Shown here: in pieces, positions 1 to 7,784 of the stretch
How positions within the stretch are numbered: position 1 is the stretch's first letter
Layout: each line of letters begins with the position of its first letter
Origin: an uncultured Verrucomicrobiales bacterium
GTDB taxonomy: Bacteria > Verrucomicrobiota > Verrucomicrobiia > Verrucomicrobiales > Akkermansiaceae
Length of the DNA: 22,166 nucleotides
NCBI GenBank assembly: GCA_937893015.1
Contig: CALBJX010000031.1
Coordinates: 1 to 22,166 of the forward strand
Reading direction: 5' to 3'
Position numbers and translations under genes: made by a program
Notes under the pieces: model-generated
Seen by the model: the letters and a program-made list of their open reading frames with translations, nothing else
Database searches by the model: none
Told to the model about the DNA's origin: nothing

Positions 1-5
1 AGGGC

Positions 6-73
6 AAGGACCAAGGACGCAAAGCGTTCATCAATGGCTGACTTTTCATACACGCATTGCGTCCTTGGTCCTT
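6..73. repeat. 17-bp inverted repeat at the outer tip (left)
   Basis: AAGGACCAAGGACGCAA at 6-22 is perfectly complementary to 57-73, leaving a 34-base loop. A second hairpin follows at once (GCGCGGC, loop GCA, GCCGCGC; 81-97). Together with the heptamers at 112-132 these occupy the 190 bases beyond the ftsK stop codon. No gene is visible there and no T-run follows either stem, so a classic intrinsic terminator for ftsK is not evident. The hairpin could still stop or protect the ftsK transcript, or be an intergenic repeat at which the assembly ended. Confidence 0.8.
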
Positions 74-111
74 CTTCCTCGCGCGGCGCAGCCGCGCCTC
101 AATTTGACTTC

Positions 112-132
112 GTACATCGTAAATCGTACATC
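112..132. repeat. Three tandem heptamers GTACATC/GTAAATC/GTACATC
   Basis: Three 7-base units in direct tandem, GTACATC, GTAAATC, GTACATC, in the non-coding DNA beyond ftsK. A related four-unit run (GTACAAC, GTACAAA, GTACAAT, GTACAAA) lies at 8877-8904 behind the aminotransferase gene. Both sit just downstream of a stop codon. Function unknown. Confidence 0.7.
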
Positions 133-190
133 CCTACAAATCCTCATTTGCCGAAACGCTCCACGAGCCGGCTATGACTTGTTATTCCTA

Positions 191-3184
191 TCACGCTTCG
201 TCCACCAGAATCTCGCGAGGACGGGAGGCGCCTTGGGAGGGGCCGATGATGCCGTTCTCTTCCATCTGGTCCATAATTTTGGCGGCCTTGCCGTAGCCGA
301 TGGAGAAGCGGCGCTGGAGCAGGGAGGTGCTGGCCTTGCGCTCGGTGATGACGAGGTTGACGCAGCGCTCGTAGAGCTCGGCATCGTCGCCCGACATGGC
401 CTTGGGGGCAATGCGTTCGTTGTCCGTGCGCACGGAGTCGTCGCTGTTGTTCATTTCGGCGGTCACGCCTTGCTCAAAGTGCTGTTCGGCGTGCTTGGCG
501 CAGAAGTCGATGATTTGCTGAATCTCGGCATCGGAGACGAAGGCACCCTGCACACGCGTCATTTTGGAGAGACCATCGGGCGGCACGAAGAGGCTGTCGC
601 CCTTGCCGAGCAGGTTTTCCGCACCCGTGGTGTCGAGGATGATGCGGCTGTCCAGCGGGCTGGCCACGCGGAAGGCGATGCGGCTCGGGATGTTGGCCTT
701 GATGAGACCCGTGACCACGTTGGAGCGCGGCGTCTGCGTGGCGGCGACGAGGTGGATGCCCGCGGCGCGCGCCTTCTGGGTGAGGCGGGCAATGTAGTTT
801 TCCAGGTCTTCCTTCACCACCTGCATGAGGTCGGCAAGCTCGTCGATGATGATGACGATGTAGGGAATCTTCTCGGGGAGCTCATCGGGGCGGTCGAGGT
901 CGAGCTCGCCCTGCTCCATGTCGTCGTCATCGGGGATGTCGCGGCCGTCGTTGGAGTCCTCGATATCGCGGATGATGGAGGAGGCCATGCGGTCGTCGGT
1001 GTAGAGCTCTTCGTGCGCGGGCGGGGGCTCGGGGCGCGGGTCGTCCAACGGGTTGCGGGCGTTGTAGTCCTTGAAGGTGCGCACACCCACCATACTGAAC
1101 ATGCGGTAGCGGCGCTCCATTTCGTTGACGGCCCAGCGCAGCGCTCCGATGACGCGGTTGGGCACCGTGACGACGGGGCAGGCGAGATGCGGCAGCTTGC
1201 GGTAGGGCTGCATTTCCACCACCTTGGGGTCCACGAGGATGAGCCGCAGCTCCTCCGGGCGGAATTTGTAGAGCATCGACAGAATCATGCTGTTGATGCA
1301 GACGGATTTACCCGAACCCGTGGTGCCGGCTACGAGGGTGTGGGGCATGGCGGCGAGGTCGCCGATGATGGCGTTGCCGTACACATCCTTGCCGAGGGCC
1401 ACGGGGATGGCGAGTTTGGGATTCTTGAAATTGTCGGACTGCAGCAGCTCGCGCAGGTAGACGGGGGATTTGACGCTGTTCTCCAGCTCGATGCCGACCG
1501 TGTCCTTGCCGGGGATGGGGGCGAGGATGTTGATGGCGCGTGTCTTGGTGGCCAGCATGAGGTCCTTGCCGAGGCTTTCAATCTTGTTGACGCGCAGGCC
1601 GCGGGGCGGGTAGAACTCGTAGCGCGTGACGGAGGGCCCGCGTGTGATGTCGCCCGCAGTGACGGCGATGCGGAAGGTGTCCAGCGTGTCGATGATGCGC
1701 TGCTGCGTGTCCGCCATTTCGATGCGGCTCTGCTCGTCCATCTCGGCAGTGGCGGGCTCGTATTTCAGCAGCTCATAGGGGGGCAGGGGGTAATCGCTCT
1801 TCTGCGGGCGGTCATCGCGGGAGGGCAGGGGGGCGGGGGCCGCGCTGCGGATGCGGTTCGGCTGGGCGGGTGCGGGGGCGGGCGTTGCCGCGCGGGGGGC
1901 AGTGCGCGGTGCCGGCTCCGGCTCAGGTTGTTCGGCCTGTCGTGCGGCGCGGGCAGCGGAGGCGGCGCGGGCCGCGGCTGTGCGCTCTGCTTGGATGCGG
2001 GCTCGCTCGGCCAGGATTTCCTCGCGGCTGCGGGGGGCGGGTTCGTCATCGGGCACCAGCATGGCGGGGCGCTCCGGCGCACCGGGGGCTGTGCTCAGGG
2101 TGATGGCTTCCTCCACGCCGTTCATGAGGTCCAGCAGATTGCCGCGCGGGCTGCGCGGTGCGCGGGTGGGGATGCTGCCGACGCGGCGGCGGGCGTCGCC
2201 GGGGGTCAGGGTCGGCACACGTGCCGCGTCCATGCGGCGGGCCTCCGTCATATTTTCCTCCAGCGAGCGGGGCAGGGCGATATCCTCGGGGAAGAGATTG
2301 TCCATCTTGTCCGGCTGCGGCGCGGGGTGCAGAGGTGCCGGTTCGGGGGCGGGTTCGCGGTGCATCAGCCGCCCGAAGAGGCCGGACTTGGTGCGCGGTG
2401 GCAGCGGCGCAGGGGCGGGGGAATCCGGCGCATTACCGGCGCCGTACACGCCGGCGGCCTGGGCGGCCTGTTGGGCTTCGGCGGCGCGGCGCTGTTCTTC
2501 CGCGTGCCTCAGCCATTCCTGCCGCTGCTGCTCGCGGCGTTCGGCACGGCGTGCGGCGCACTCCTTGCGCCAGGCAAGGAAACGCAGGGTGTCTGCCTTC
2601 ACGCCGACGCAGAAGCCGTGCAGGGTGAGGCGGGTGAAGTACAGCAGACCGAACCAGTGGGCTGCCAGCAGCAGGCAGAGGGTGGCCTGCGTGCCGAAGA
2701 GGGGTTCCAGCACGCAGGTGCCGTCCAGATAGCCGAGATTGCCGCCGAGGGTGTTCAGCCCGTGCCCCATGGCCCAGCCGTGCAGGGCATAGGGTTGCAC
2801 GGAGAGCGCGGCACAGGCGCACATCGTGAGGCATGCGAGGGCAATGCCTTGCCCGAGTCGGCGCTCATCGGGGTGCATCAGCATGCCGAAGCCCATGAGA
2901 ATGAGCAGCAAACAGGTGTAGAGCGCACCTGCCCCGAGCAGCCAGTACAGCAGACCCGCGAGGTAGAGACCCACGATGCCGAGCGCGTTTGTGCAAGCCT
3001 GTGCGGGGCTGGCGGTGGGATGCAGGAAGGCCCAGCTCACCTCCTCCGCACGATAGGAAATCAGCGCACCGAGCAGTACGACGGAAACCAGCACCAAGCC
3101 GAATCCCCACAGGCGGGTGATCCAGCTCGGACGCGGTGGGCGCGGCTGTTCCTGCGCCGTCTCTGTCTCCGGGTAGTACTCCAT
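191..3184 (-). CDS. ftsK: DNA translocase FtsK/SpoIIIE
   Basis: Septum-anchored ATPase that pumps chromosomal DNA during division and, in the known family, activates XerCD at dif. In the 997-residue product the N-terminus has about four membrane segments (roughly 25-43, 66-103, 112-130, 165-185). An Ala/Pro/Arg-rich linker follows to about 480, then the RecA-like motor with Walker A GTTGSGKS at 620-627 and Walker B IVIIIDEL with Asp781. A winged-helix gamma domain at about 933-997 is the part that reads KOPS-type sites. An acidic stretch of some 70 residues (about 705-775) sits just before Walker B and looks long for the family. I chose this start because a promoter (-10 TAGAAT) ends 13 bases upstream; another in-frame ATG five codons earlier (3199) is possible. 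No Shine-Dalgarno sequence is evident. It is divergent from the thioredoxin-like gene. Confidence 0.96.
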   Translation of the reverse strand: MEYYPETETAQEQPRPPRPSWITRLWGFGLVLVSVVLLGALISYRAEEVSWAFLHPTASPAQACTNALGIVGLYLAGLLYWLLGAGALYTCLLLILMGFGMLMHPDERRLGQGIALACLTMCACAALSVQPYALHGWAMGHGLNTLGGNLGYLDGTCVLEPLFGTQATLCLLLAAHWFGLLYFTRLTLHGFCVGVKADTLRFLAWRKECAARRAERREQQRQEWLRHAEEQRRAAEAQQAAQAAGVYGAGNAPDSPAPAPLPPRTKSGLFGRLMHREPAPEPAPLHPAPQPDKMDNLFPEDIALPRSLEENMTEARRMDAARVPTLTPGDARRRVGSIPTRAPRSPRGNLLDLMNGVEEAITLSTAPGAPERPAMLVPDDEPAPRSREEILAERARIQAERTAAARAASAARAARQAEQPEPEPAPRTAPRAATPAPAPAQPNRIRSAAPAPLPSRDDRPQKSDYPLPPYELLKYEPATAEMDEQSRIEMADTQQRIIDTLDTFRIAVTAGDITRGPSVTRYEFYPPRGLRVNKIESLGKDLMLATKTRAINILAPIPGKDTVGIELENSVKSPVYLRELLQSDNFKNPKLAIPVALGKDVYGNAIIGDLAAMPHTLVAGTTGSGKSVCINSMILSMLYKFRPEELRLILVDPKVVEMQPYRKLPHLACPVVTVPNRVIGALRWAVNEMERRYRMFSMVGVRTFKDYNARNPLDDPRPEPPPAHEELYTDDRMASSIIRDIEDSNDGRDIPDDDDMEQGELDLDRPDELPEKIPYIVIIIDELADLMQVVKEDLENYIARLTQKARAAGIHLVAATQTPRSNVVTGLIKANIPSRIAFRVASPLDSRIILDTTGAENLLGKGDSLFVPPDGLSKMTRVQGAFVSDAEIQQIIDFCAKHAEQHFEQGVTAEMNNSDDSVRTDNERIAPKAMSGDDAELYERCVNLVITERKASTSLLQRRFSIGYGKAAKIMDQMEENGIIGPSQGASRPREILVDEA

Positions 3185-3197
3185 ACGATGTCGCGGC

Positions 3198-3226
3198 ATT
3201 CTACTCGGAAATTGCTCTTTCGGCAA
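3198..3226 (-). promoter_or_regulatory. Candidate promoter of ftsK
   Basis: On the minus strand TTGCCG (-35, 4 of 6 bases to consensus), exactly 17 bases, then TAGAAT (-10, 5 of 6). The -10 box ends 13 bases before the chosen ATG at 3184 and overlaps the alternative upstream ATG, which a transcript from here would not contain. Predicted leader only about 6-8 bases. Confidence 0.45.
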
Positions 3227-3293
3227 GCGCAAAGTGCGTTCTATTTCCGCAGGGAAATTTGTCCGCAGAAAGCGATTACGGATACGAATGTTA

Positions 3294-3322
3294 TTGACAG
3301 TGGGGCGGAAAGAGGGCATCAT
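3294..3322 (+). promoter_or_regulatory. Candidate promoter of the thioredoxin-like gene
   Basis: Perfect -35 TTGACA at 3294-3299, 17 bases, then a weak -10 CATCAT at 3317-3322 (4 of 6). Only six bases separate the -10 box from the ATG, so the transcript would begin at or next to the start codon (leaderless). Confidence 0.35.
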
Positions 3323-3328
3323 GCCGCC

Positions 3329-3973
3329 ATGAAGACGAAACTCTTTGCGTTGCTGCTTGTTCTCGGGCTTTTGAGCCCGCTTCCTCTCACCGCTCAGGAT
3401 GAAGAAACGGATCTTGTCGCGGAAAATGAACCGGCAGACACGACGCCGGCCCCCAAGAAAAAGAAGAAGGGCGACAAAAAGGGCGATGCCAAGGCGAGTG
3501 CCCGCCTGAAGAAGGCGGAGGCTGCCGCCAAAAAGCTCGAAAAGCAGACCAAGCTGCGCGCGGAGAAGAAGGTGAAGTGGGAAACCAACGAGAAAAAGGC
3601 ATTCAAGGAGGCTGAGAAGTACAATCTGCCCGTCTGGGTGCTCTACACGGATCCCGCCTCCTGCGCCATCTGCGTGAAGCTGGACAAGGAGGTGCTCAAC
3701 ACCAAGGAGCTGAACGAGGCTAAGGGACTCTTCATCGGCTTCCGCTCCTCCACCCCCCTGCCGCAGTATGATTGCGCCGCGGGCAAGCCCATGGGCGTCA
3801 TCCTCACGCCCGACAAGAAGCGCATGAACCCGAAGGCCGGCTTCTCCTATGTCCCCGGCATGGCTCCCGCTCAGTACATCTCCATGCTCCGCAAGTATTC
3901 CGATCAGCTTCTGAAGGAAGCCGAAGACAAGGTGAACGAAGAGCTGGAAGCCGCTCAGGCAGAAGCTGAATGA
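3329..3973 (+). CDS. Secreted thioredoxin-fold protein with CxxC motif
   Basis: Predicted exported protein of 214 residues. Residues 1-22 form a signal peptide (MKTK, a Leu-rich core, then PLTAQ). Residues 23-90 are charged and low in complexity, with KKKKKGDKKGD and a Lys/Ala-rich, probably helical or coiled, stretch. Residues about 95-190 look like a thioredoxin fold: PVWVLYTDPASCAIC with Cys112-Ala-Ile-Cys115, then KPMGVILTPD near 153-162, where Pro154 may be the cis-proline opposite the active site. The C-terminus is acidic and helical. A role in periplasmic thiol-disulfide exchange or as a Trx-like scaffold is inferred from the fold; no partner is encoded nearby. It diverges from ftsK and converges with umuC, with 28 bases between the stop codons and a short GACCC/GGGTC hairpin at 3989-4003. 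No specific family name can be given. Confidence 0.88.
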   Translation: MKTKLFALLLVLGLLSPLPLTAQDEETDLVAENEPADTTPAPKKKKKGDKKGDAKASARLKKAEAAAKKLEKQTKLRAEKKVKWETNEKKAFKEAEKYNLPVWVLYTDPASCAICVKLDKEVLNTKELNEAKGLFIGFRSSTPLPQYDCAAGKPMGVILTPDKKRMNPKAGFSYVPGMAPAQYISMLRKYSDQLLKEAEDKVNEELEAAQAEAE

Positions 3974-4001
3974 GGTGCCGCGGGCGAGGACCCGGCCGGG
4001 G

Positions 4002-5237
4002 TCAGTGCGCTTCCGGGATATCCTCCCAACGCGTCGTATATGCAGGGCCGGCGTGGGCATGCTGCCAGAGAGGCCTGTCCGTGGAGGATGCGAAGTGGAT
4101 GCGGTGCCCGGCGGCCTGCAGTCGGTCGAGCACGTGCATGAGCGGGGAGGTCGCCACCTCGGGATGCTCGAAGGTGGGTTGTATGCTGTCCGCACGTTGC
4201 AGCCCCATGAGCAGCACGCCGAGTTTGCGGTAGTCGAACCCCTCGCGGAAGAGCCGTTCCAACAGCTCTGCTGCGGTGCGCAGGAAGAGACGCGTGTCAT
4301 CCGTGGGGTGGGGCAAGGCGGAGCCTGCACTGTCGCAGGTCAAACGATCGCCCTGCTCATAGCGCGAGGTTCGGAGCACGACGTAGACTTCGCTCGCCAT
4401 CAGCCCCTCGCTGCGGAGAATGCGTCCCGCTTTTTCCGTAAAGCGGCAGAGCGCATCCCGCAGGGTGGCGATATCGCGGATTCCCTCCTTCATCGTGCGG
4501 GAAACCATCACTTGCGTGCGCTCGGTTTCGCCCTCCTCTTCATCCACGCAGGGCAGACCGCGCAGCTCCAGTGCCAGACGCTCGCCGTGCACGCCGAAAG
4601 AGCGCCGCAGACGTTCCAAATCAGCATGCGCTACATCCGCCGCCGTGCGGAAGCCCATGCCCCGCAGGCGCGGAGCCAGCCTACGCCCGATGCCCCAGAC
4701 ATCCTCCAGCGGCGTATCCTCCAAAAAAGGAAGTGCGGTTTCGGGGGTGGCAAAGGCCAGCACGCCCGCAAAGCGTGTGTCCTTTTTCGCACGCTCGTTT
4801 GCCAGCTTGGCCAGCGTGCGGGTGGGGGCGATACCCACGCTCACGGTGATTCCCGTCCAGCGGGCAATGCGGCGGCGCAGCGTGCGGCAGAAGGGCACCC
4901 AGTCCCGCGCATCGTCCACCACACCGAAGGCCTCGTCGATGCTGTACTGCTGCGTCTCGGGCAGGGCGTCCTCCAAGATGCGCATCACGCGCTCGGAGAG
5001 GTCGTTGTAGAGCGCAAAATTGCCCGAGCACACGATGCCGCCGATGCGCTCCAACCGCTCGCGGCACTTGAAATACGGCTCGCCCATGGCAATGCCCGCC
5101 GCCTTGGCTTCCCTGCTGCGGGATACCACACACCCGTCGTTGTTCGACAGCACCACCAGCGGGCGGTTCCGCCAATCGGGGCGGAACACCTGCTCACAGG
5201 AGGCAAAGAAATTGTTGCAGTCGAAAAGAAGGTACAT
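4002..5237 (-). CDS. umuC: Y-family translesion DNA polymerase, UmuC type
   Basis: Error-prone polymerase of 411 residues that copies past DNA lesions (catalytic subunit of Pol V in the known family). Catalytic residues are visible: Asp6 in LFDCNNF and Asp101-Glu102 in YSIDEAF. UmuC-specific stretches include VVLSNNDGCVVSR (28-40), the fingers/palm block TLAKLAN, the helix-hairpin-helix DVWGIGRR, the little-finger motif VMVSRTM, and the C-terminal PAYTTRWEDI, which matches the end of E. coli UmuC. The start is the Met directly before YLLFDCNNF, the family's usual N-terminus; an in-frame Met 14 codons upstream adds nothing conserved. No umuD or imuA/imuB partner is in this arm, so its regulation is unclear. 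A LexA-type box is not obvious. Confidence 0.95.
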   Translation of the reverse strand: MYLLFDCNNFFASCEQVFRPDWRNRPLVVLSNNDGCVVSRSREAKAAGIAMGEPYFKCRERLERIGGIVCSGNFALYNDLSERVMRILEDALPETQQYSIDEAFGVVDDARDWVPFCRTLRRRIARWTGITVSVGIAPTRTLAKLANERAKKDTRFAGVLAFATPETALPFLEDTPLEDVWGIGRRLAPRLRGMGFRTAADVAHADLERLRRSFGVHGERLALELRGLPCVDEEEGETERTQVMVSRTMKEGIRDIATLRDALCRFTEKAGRILRSEGLMASEVYVVLRTSRYEQGDRLTCDSAGSALPHPTDDTRLFLRTAAELLERLFREGFDYRKLGVLLMGLQRADSIQPTFEHPEVATSPLMHVLDRLQAAGHRIHFASSTDRPLWQHAHAGPAYTTRWEDIPEAH

Positions 5238-5250
5238 GGGTGCGCCCTGA

Positions 5251-5279
5251 AGTGTAGCCCGAGCGAGGCCGTATGTCAA
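5251..5279 (-). promoter_or_regulatory. Candidate promoter of umuC
   Basis: On the minus strand a perfect TTGACA, 17 bases, then TACACT (4 of 6). Thirteen bases separate the -10 box from the ATG, the same distance as at ftsK, giving a leader of only about 7 bases. I see no LexA-like dyad overlapping it. Confidence 0.5.
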
Positions 5280-5320
5280 CGAGGAGGGGAATTCTTTTTA
5301 CACGCGCACGCAAATGGTGC

Positions 5321-5349
5321 TTGCCATGGCGCGGGTTTGGGGGTATCTT
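5321..5349 (+). promoter_or_regulatory. Candidate promoter of the hypothetical gene-def operon
   Basis: TTGCCA (5 of 6) at 5321-5326, 17 bases, TATCTT (4 of 6) at 5344-5349, 27 bases before the ATG at 5377. It shares the 139-base intergenic region with the divergent umuC promoter. No clear Shine-Dalgarno sequence precedes the start codon. Confidence 0.4.
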
Positions 5350-5376
5350 GGCGGTAGATAACCTTGTCTTGATACC

Positions 5377-6936
5377 ATGACAGACGACCACACTCCTCTC
5401 AACCTCTCAGAGTTGACTGATTTCCAATTCGGGCCCGCTTGGGCACGCGGCGGCTCCGCCTCCGCGGAATACACTCGTCTTCCCCGTGAACAGCGCACGG
5501 AGCACCCCGACCGCCGCCCCCGCCGTGAGGAGGGTGAGCGCCGCGGCCCGCGCCGCGATTTCCGTCAGGACAAGGAGCAGCGCGGTTTCCGCAACGACCG
5601 CCGCAGCGATGACCGCCGCGCCCCCCGGGGGCAGCGCCCCGAGCGCGGTGAGCGCCACGACGCCCCCCGCCGCGAGCTTCCCCAGCCCGCCGAAGGTTTC
5701 CGTGTGGAGCTCCGCCCCGCCAATTCCATTCTCGAGGTCTTTGCCACCAAGATTCAGGAGCAGAAGCGCACCCTGCCGCTCATGGACCTCGCCCGCGTCG
5801 TGATGGCCGCTAAGAACCGCTACGACCTCGTCTTCATGAAGATGGAGAAAGGCTGCGACCTCATCCACTCCACCAAGGGCGACGGCGCCTGCTGGCTCAC
5901 CCGGTCAGAAGCCCTCGCCTACCTGCCCAAGGCTCCTTGGTTCAGCGAATTCTACACCACCGAACAGGTGGAGGTCGAGGCCCCCAAGGGCACTTTCTCC
6001 GGCGTGGCCGTGTGCTCGCTGGGCAAGGAAGTCATCGGCCCCGTCAACTGGCACGGCTATCAGGCCGCGCTCATGAACCTTTACCGCAGCAAGTACTCCT
6101 CCATGCCGCTGGACGCCTTCAAAAACCGCGTCTCCGTGGACAAGAGCGAGGAAGCCGTCGCCGCATGGATGGAGAGCGCCACGCACAAGACCGTGTGGAA
6201 GCCTGTCCGCGAGGGCGCTGCAGACACGCAGCTGGCCGACCTCCGCGCCGTGGAGGCCGACTTTGCGGAGCACCACTTTGCCGAGGCCTATGAGACGACG
6301 GACAAGGTTTTCATCAATGGTGCCGTGGGCCGCGAGCTGCTCACGCCCGGCCTCGCCGCGCACATCGCCCTGCTCTCCGACAAGATGCGCCGCTTCCCGC
6401 AGATGCTCATCCCGAATCTCTGCCACGGCATGGCGCGCCACCACCTGCCCATCTTCAAGTGGCACGGCAACCACTACACGGGCCCCAGCCGCATCCGCGC
6501 GATTGCGGAGGACACCGTGCTGGCCGACCGCATGACGGCTATCATCAACTGGAGCAAGGAGAACAGCGGCAAGACCTGCGACGTGATGTTCGCGGAACTC
6601 TCCGGCGTGCCCGCGGGCACGGATGAGGAGACGAAGAAGGCCGCCGCCGATGCCTACGCACCCTATGTCTCCGACATGATTTGGCTGCTGGAACAGGGCT
6701 ACATCGTGGTGACGGGCGACAACGCCGTGTGGTTCCCCAAGGGCGAACAGGCCCCCGAGGCCCCCAAGGCCCCCGCCCCCAAGCACGGCAAGGGCAACAA
6801 CGGCAAAAAGGCCCCCGCCAAGAAGCCCGCGAAGAAGGTGACGCCCGCCCCTGCGCCCGCCGCCGAGGCTCCTGCTGAGCCCGCCGCACCCGCCGAAGCT
6901 CCCGCTGCTCCTGCGGAGGAAACTCCCGCCGAATAA
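5377..6936 (+). CDS. Unrecognised 519-residue protein with basic disordered ends
   Basis: I do not recognise the family. The N-terminus (1-35) includes LTDFQFGPAWARGG. Residues about 36-100 are Arg/Asp/Glu-rich and disordered (RRPRREEGERRGPRRD-like), reminiscent of RGG/RS-type RNA-binding tails. Residues about 105-450 form a globular region with even composition, including FVKM-like strands, YLPKAPWFSEFY, PVNWHGYQAALMNLYRSKYS and LCHGMARHHLPIFKWHGNHY. The C-terminus (about 465-519) is Lys/Ala/Pro-rich with AKKPAKK, like histone-H1 or AlgP-type tails. The basic ends suggest nucleic-acid or ribosome binding, but that is inference. Only seven bases separate it from def, so the two are probably co-transcribed and this protein may act in or near translation. 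No signal peptide or membrane segment is seen. Confidence 0.9.
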   Translation: MTDDHTPLNLSELTDFQFGPAWARGGSASAEYTRLPREQRTEHPDRRPRREEGERRGPRRDFRQDKEQRGFRNDRRSDDRRAPRGQRPERGERHDAPRRELPQPAEGFRVELRPANSILEVFATKIQEQKRTLPLMDLARVVMAAKNRYDLVFMKMEKGCDLIHSTKGDGACWLTRSEALAYLPKAPWFSEFYTTEQVEVEAPKGTFSGVAVCSLGKEVIGPVNWHGYQAALMNLYRSKYSSMPLDAFKNRVSVDKSEEAVAAWMESATHKTVWKPVREGAADTQLADLRAVEADFAEHHFAEAYETTDKVFINGAVGRELLTPGLAAHIALLSDKMRRFPQMLIPNLCHGMARHHLPIFKWHGNHYTGPSRIRAIAEDTVLADRMTAIINWSKENSGKTCDVMFAELSGVPAGTDEETKKAAADAYAPYVSDMIWLLEQGYIVVTGDNAVWFPKGEQAPEAPKAPAPKHGKGNNGKKAPAKKPAKKVTPAPAPAAEAPAEPAAPAEAPAAPAEETPAE

Positions 6937-6943
6937 TCTCACC

Positions 6944-7525
6944 ATGATTCTGGACGTTACCCAATACGGCGACAAGATCCTACGCGAGGTCTGCGCCCCC
7001 GTGACGGATACGACGGGGCTGGACGAGCTCGCCAAGGACATGCTGGAGACGATGTACGCCACGCACGGCATCGGGCTTGCCGCGCCGCAAATCAACAAGG
7101 CCATCCGCATGGTCGTCATCGATGTTTGCCCGCCCGCCGAGGACGAGGAGGAGCAGGAGGAAAACGATGCCGAAGGCGCGGAGCTCTGCACCGTCAACGG
7201 CGAGGAGCGCACGGTGAAATCCCTCATGCCGCTCGTCTTCATCAACCCCGAGATTGAACCCTACGGCAAGAGCTACCTCTTTACCGAGGGCTGCCTGAGC
7301 GTGCGCAACATCCGCTCCAATGTGGCCCGCCCCGAGCGCGTGAAAGCCAAGCTCACGATGCTGGACGGCAGCGTGCTGGAGATTGACTGCGGCGGTCTGC
7401 TCGCCCGCTGTCTGCAACACGAATGCGACCACCTCGACGGCCACCTCTTCGTGGACCGCGTCTCCAGTGCCGCCCGTCTCATGCTCACCAAGAAGCTCAA
7501 AAAGCTCGCGGCGGAGCGGTATTGA
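6944..7525 (+). CDS. def: Peptide deformylase
   Basis: Metalloenzyme that removes the formyl group from the N-terminal methionine of new proteins at the ribosome exit. All three family motifs are present in the 193-residue product: GIGLAAPQ (42-49), EGCLS (115-119, metal ligand Cys117) and QHECDHLDG (158-166, metal ligands His159 and His163, catalytic Glu160). Between motifs 1 and 2 lies an unusually acidic insertion at about 64-90 (AEDEEEQEENDAEGAE), which makes the protein some 25 residues longer than the E. coli enzyme. The start codon follows the upstream gene by seven bases. A strong hairpin terminator follows at 7573. The usual partner fmt is not adjacent. Confidence 0.96.
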   Translation: MILDVTQYGDKILREVCAPVTDTTGLDELAKDMLETMYATHGIGLAAPQINKAIRMVVIDVCPPAEDEEEQEENDAEGAELCTVNGEERTVKSLMPLVFINPEIEPYGKSYLFTEGCLSVRNIRSNVARPERVKAKLTMLDGSVLEIDCGGLLARCLQHECDHLDGHLFVDRVSSAARLMLTKKLKKLAAERY

Positions 7526-7572
7526 AGACTTGTGATGGAGAGAATACGCGCACCTCATGGCGCGATATAAGG

Positions 7573-7606
7573 AAACCTGTCTGACGCAAGCGTCAAACAG
7601 GTTTTT
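7573..7606 (+). terminator. Intrinsic terminator after def
   Basis: Stem AAACCTGT-(C)-TGACG, loop CAAG, CGTCA-(A)-ACAGGTTT, with one C-A mismatch, ending in five T. On the opposite strand the stem is followed by CCTTATATCGC, similar to the tail of the terminator units near the PEP-CTERM gene. Confidence 0.85.
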
Positions 7607-7784
7607 CCCTTCTTGAGGCGACAGCCGCGCGAACCCCAATCACATATTTCTTGTCACACATTAGCTCGATAAATCCACAATTCGTCGCTCATCGCCTTTC
7701 CATTCTGTCACCGCTTCACTTTTTGCTCGCTTCCCGCGCACAGGGTGGTATACTTCCTCTTGAAACAATCTTTATTATTTCACC

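Noticed and set aside
65..3328. Very long open frame antisense to ftsK, running into the thioredoxin-like gene
   Set aside because: It is a by-product of high GC at third codon positions of ftsK: the translation is repetitive (Gly/Ala/Val/Asp/His-rich) with no family pattern. Only the part from 3329 with the signal peptide is a real gene.
3989..4003. Hairpin GACCC-GGCCG-GGGTC between the convergent genes as a terminator
   Set aside because: Five-bp stem overlapping the umuC stop codon with no T-run on either side; too weak to list as a terminator.
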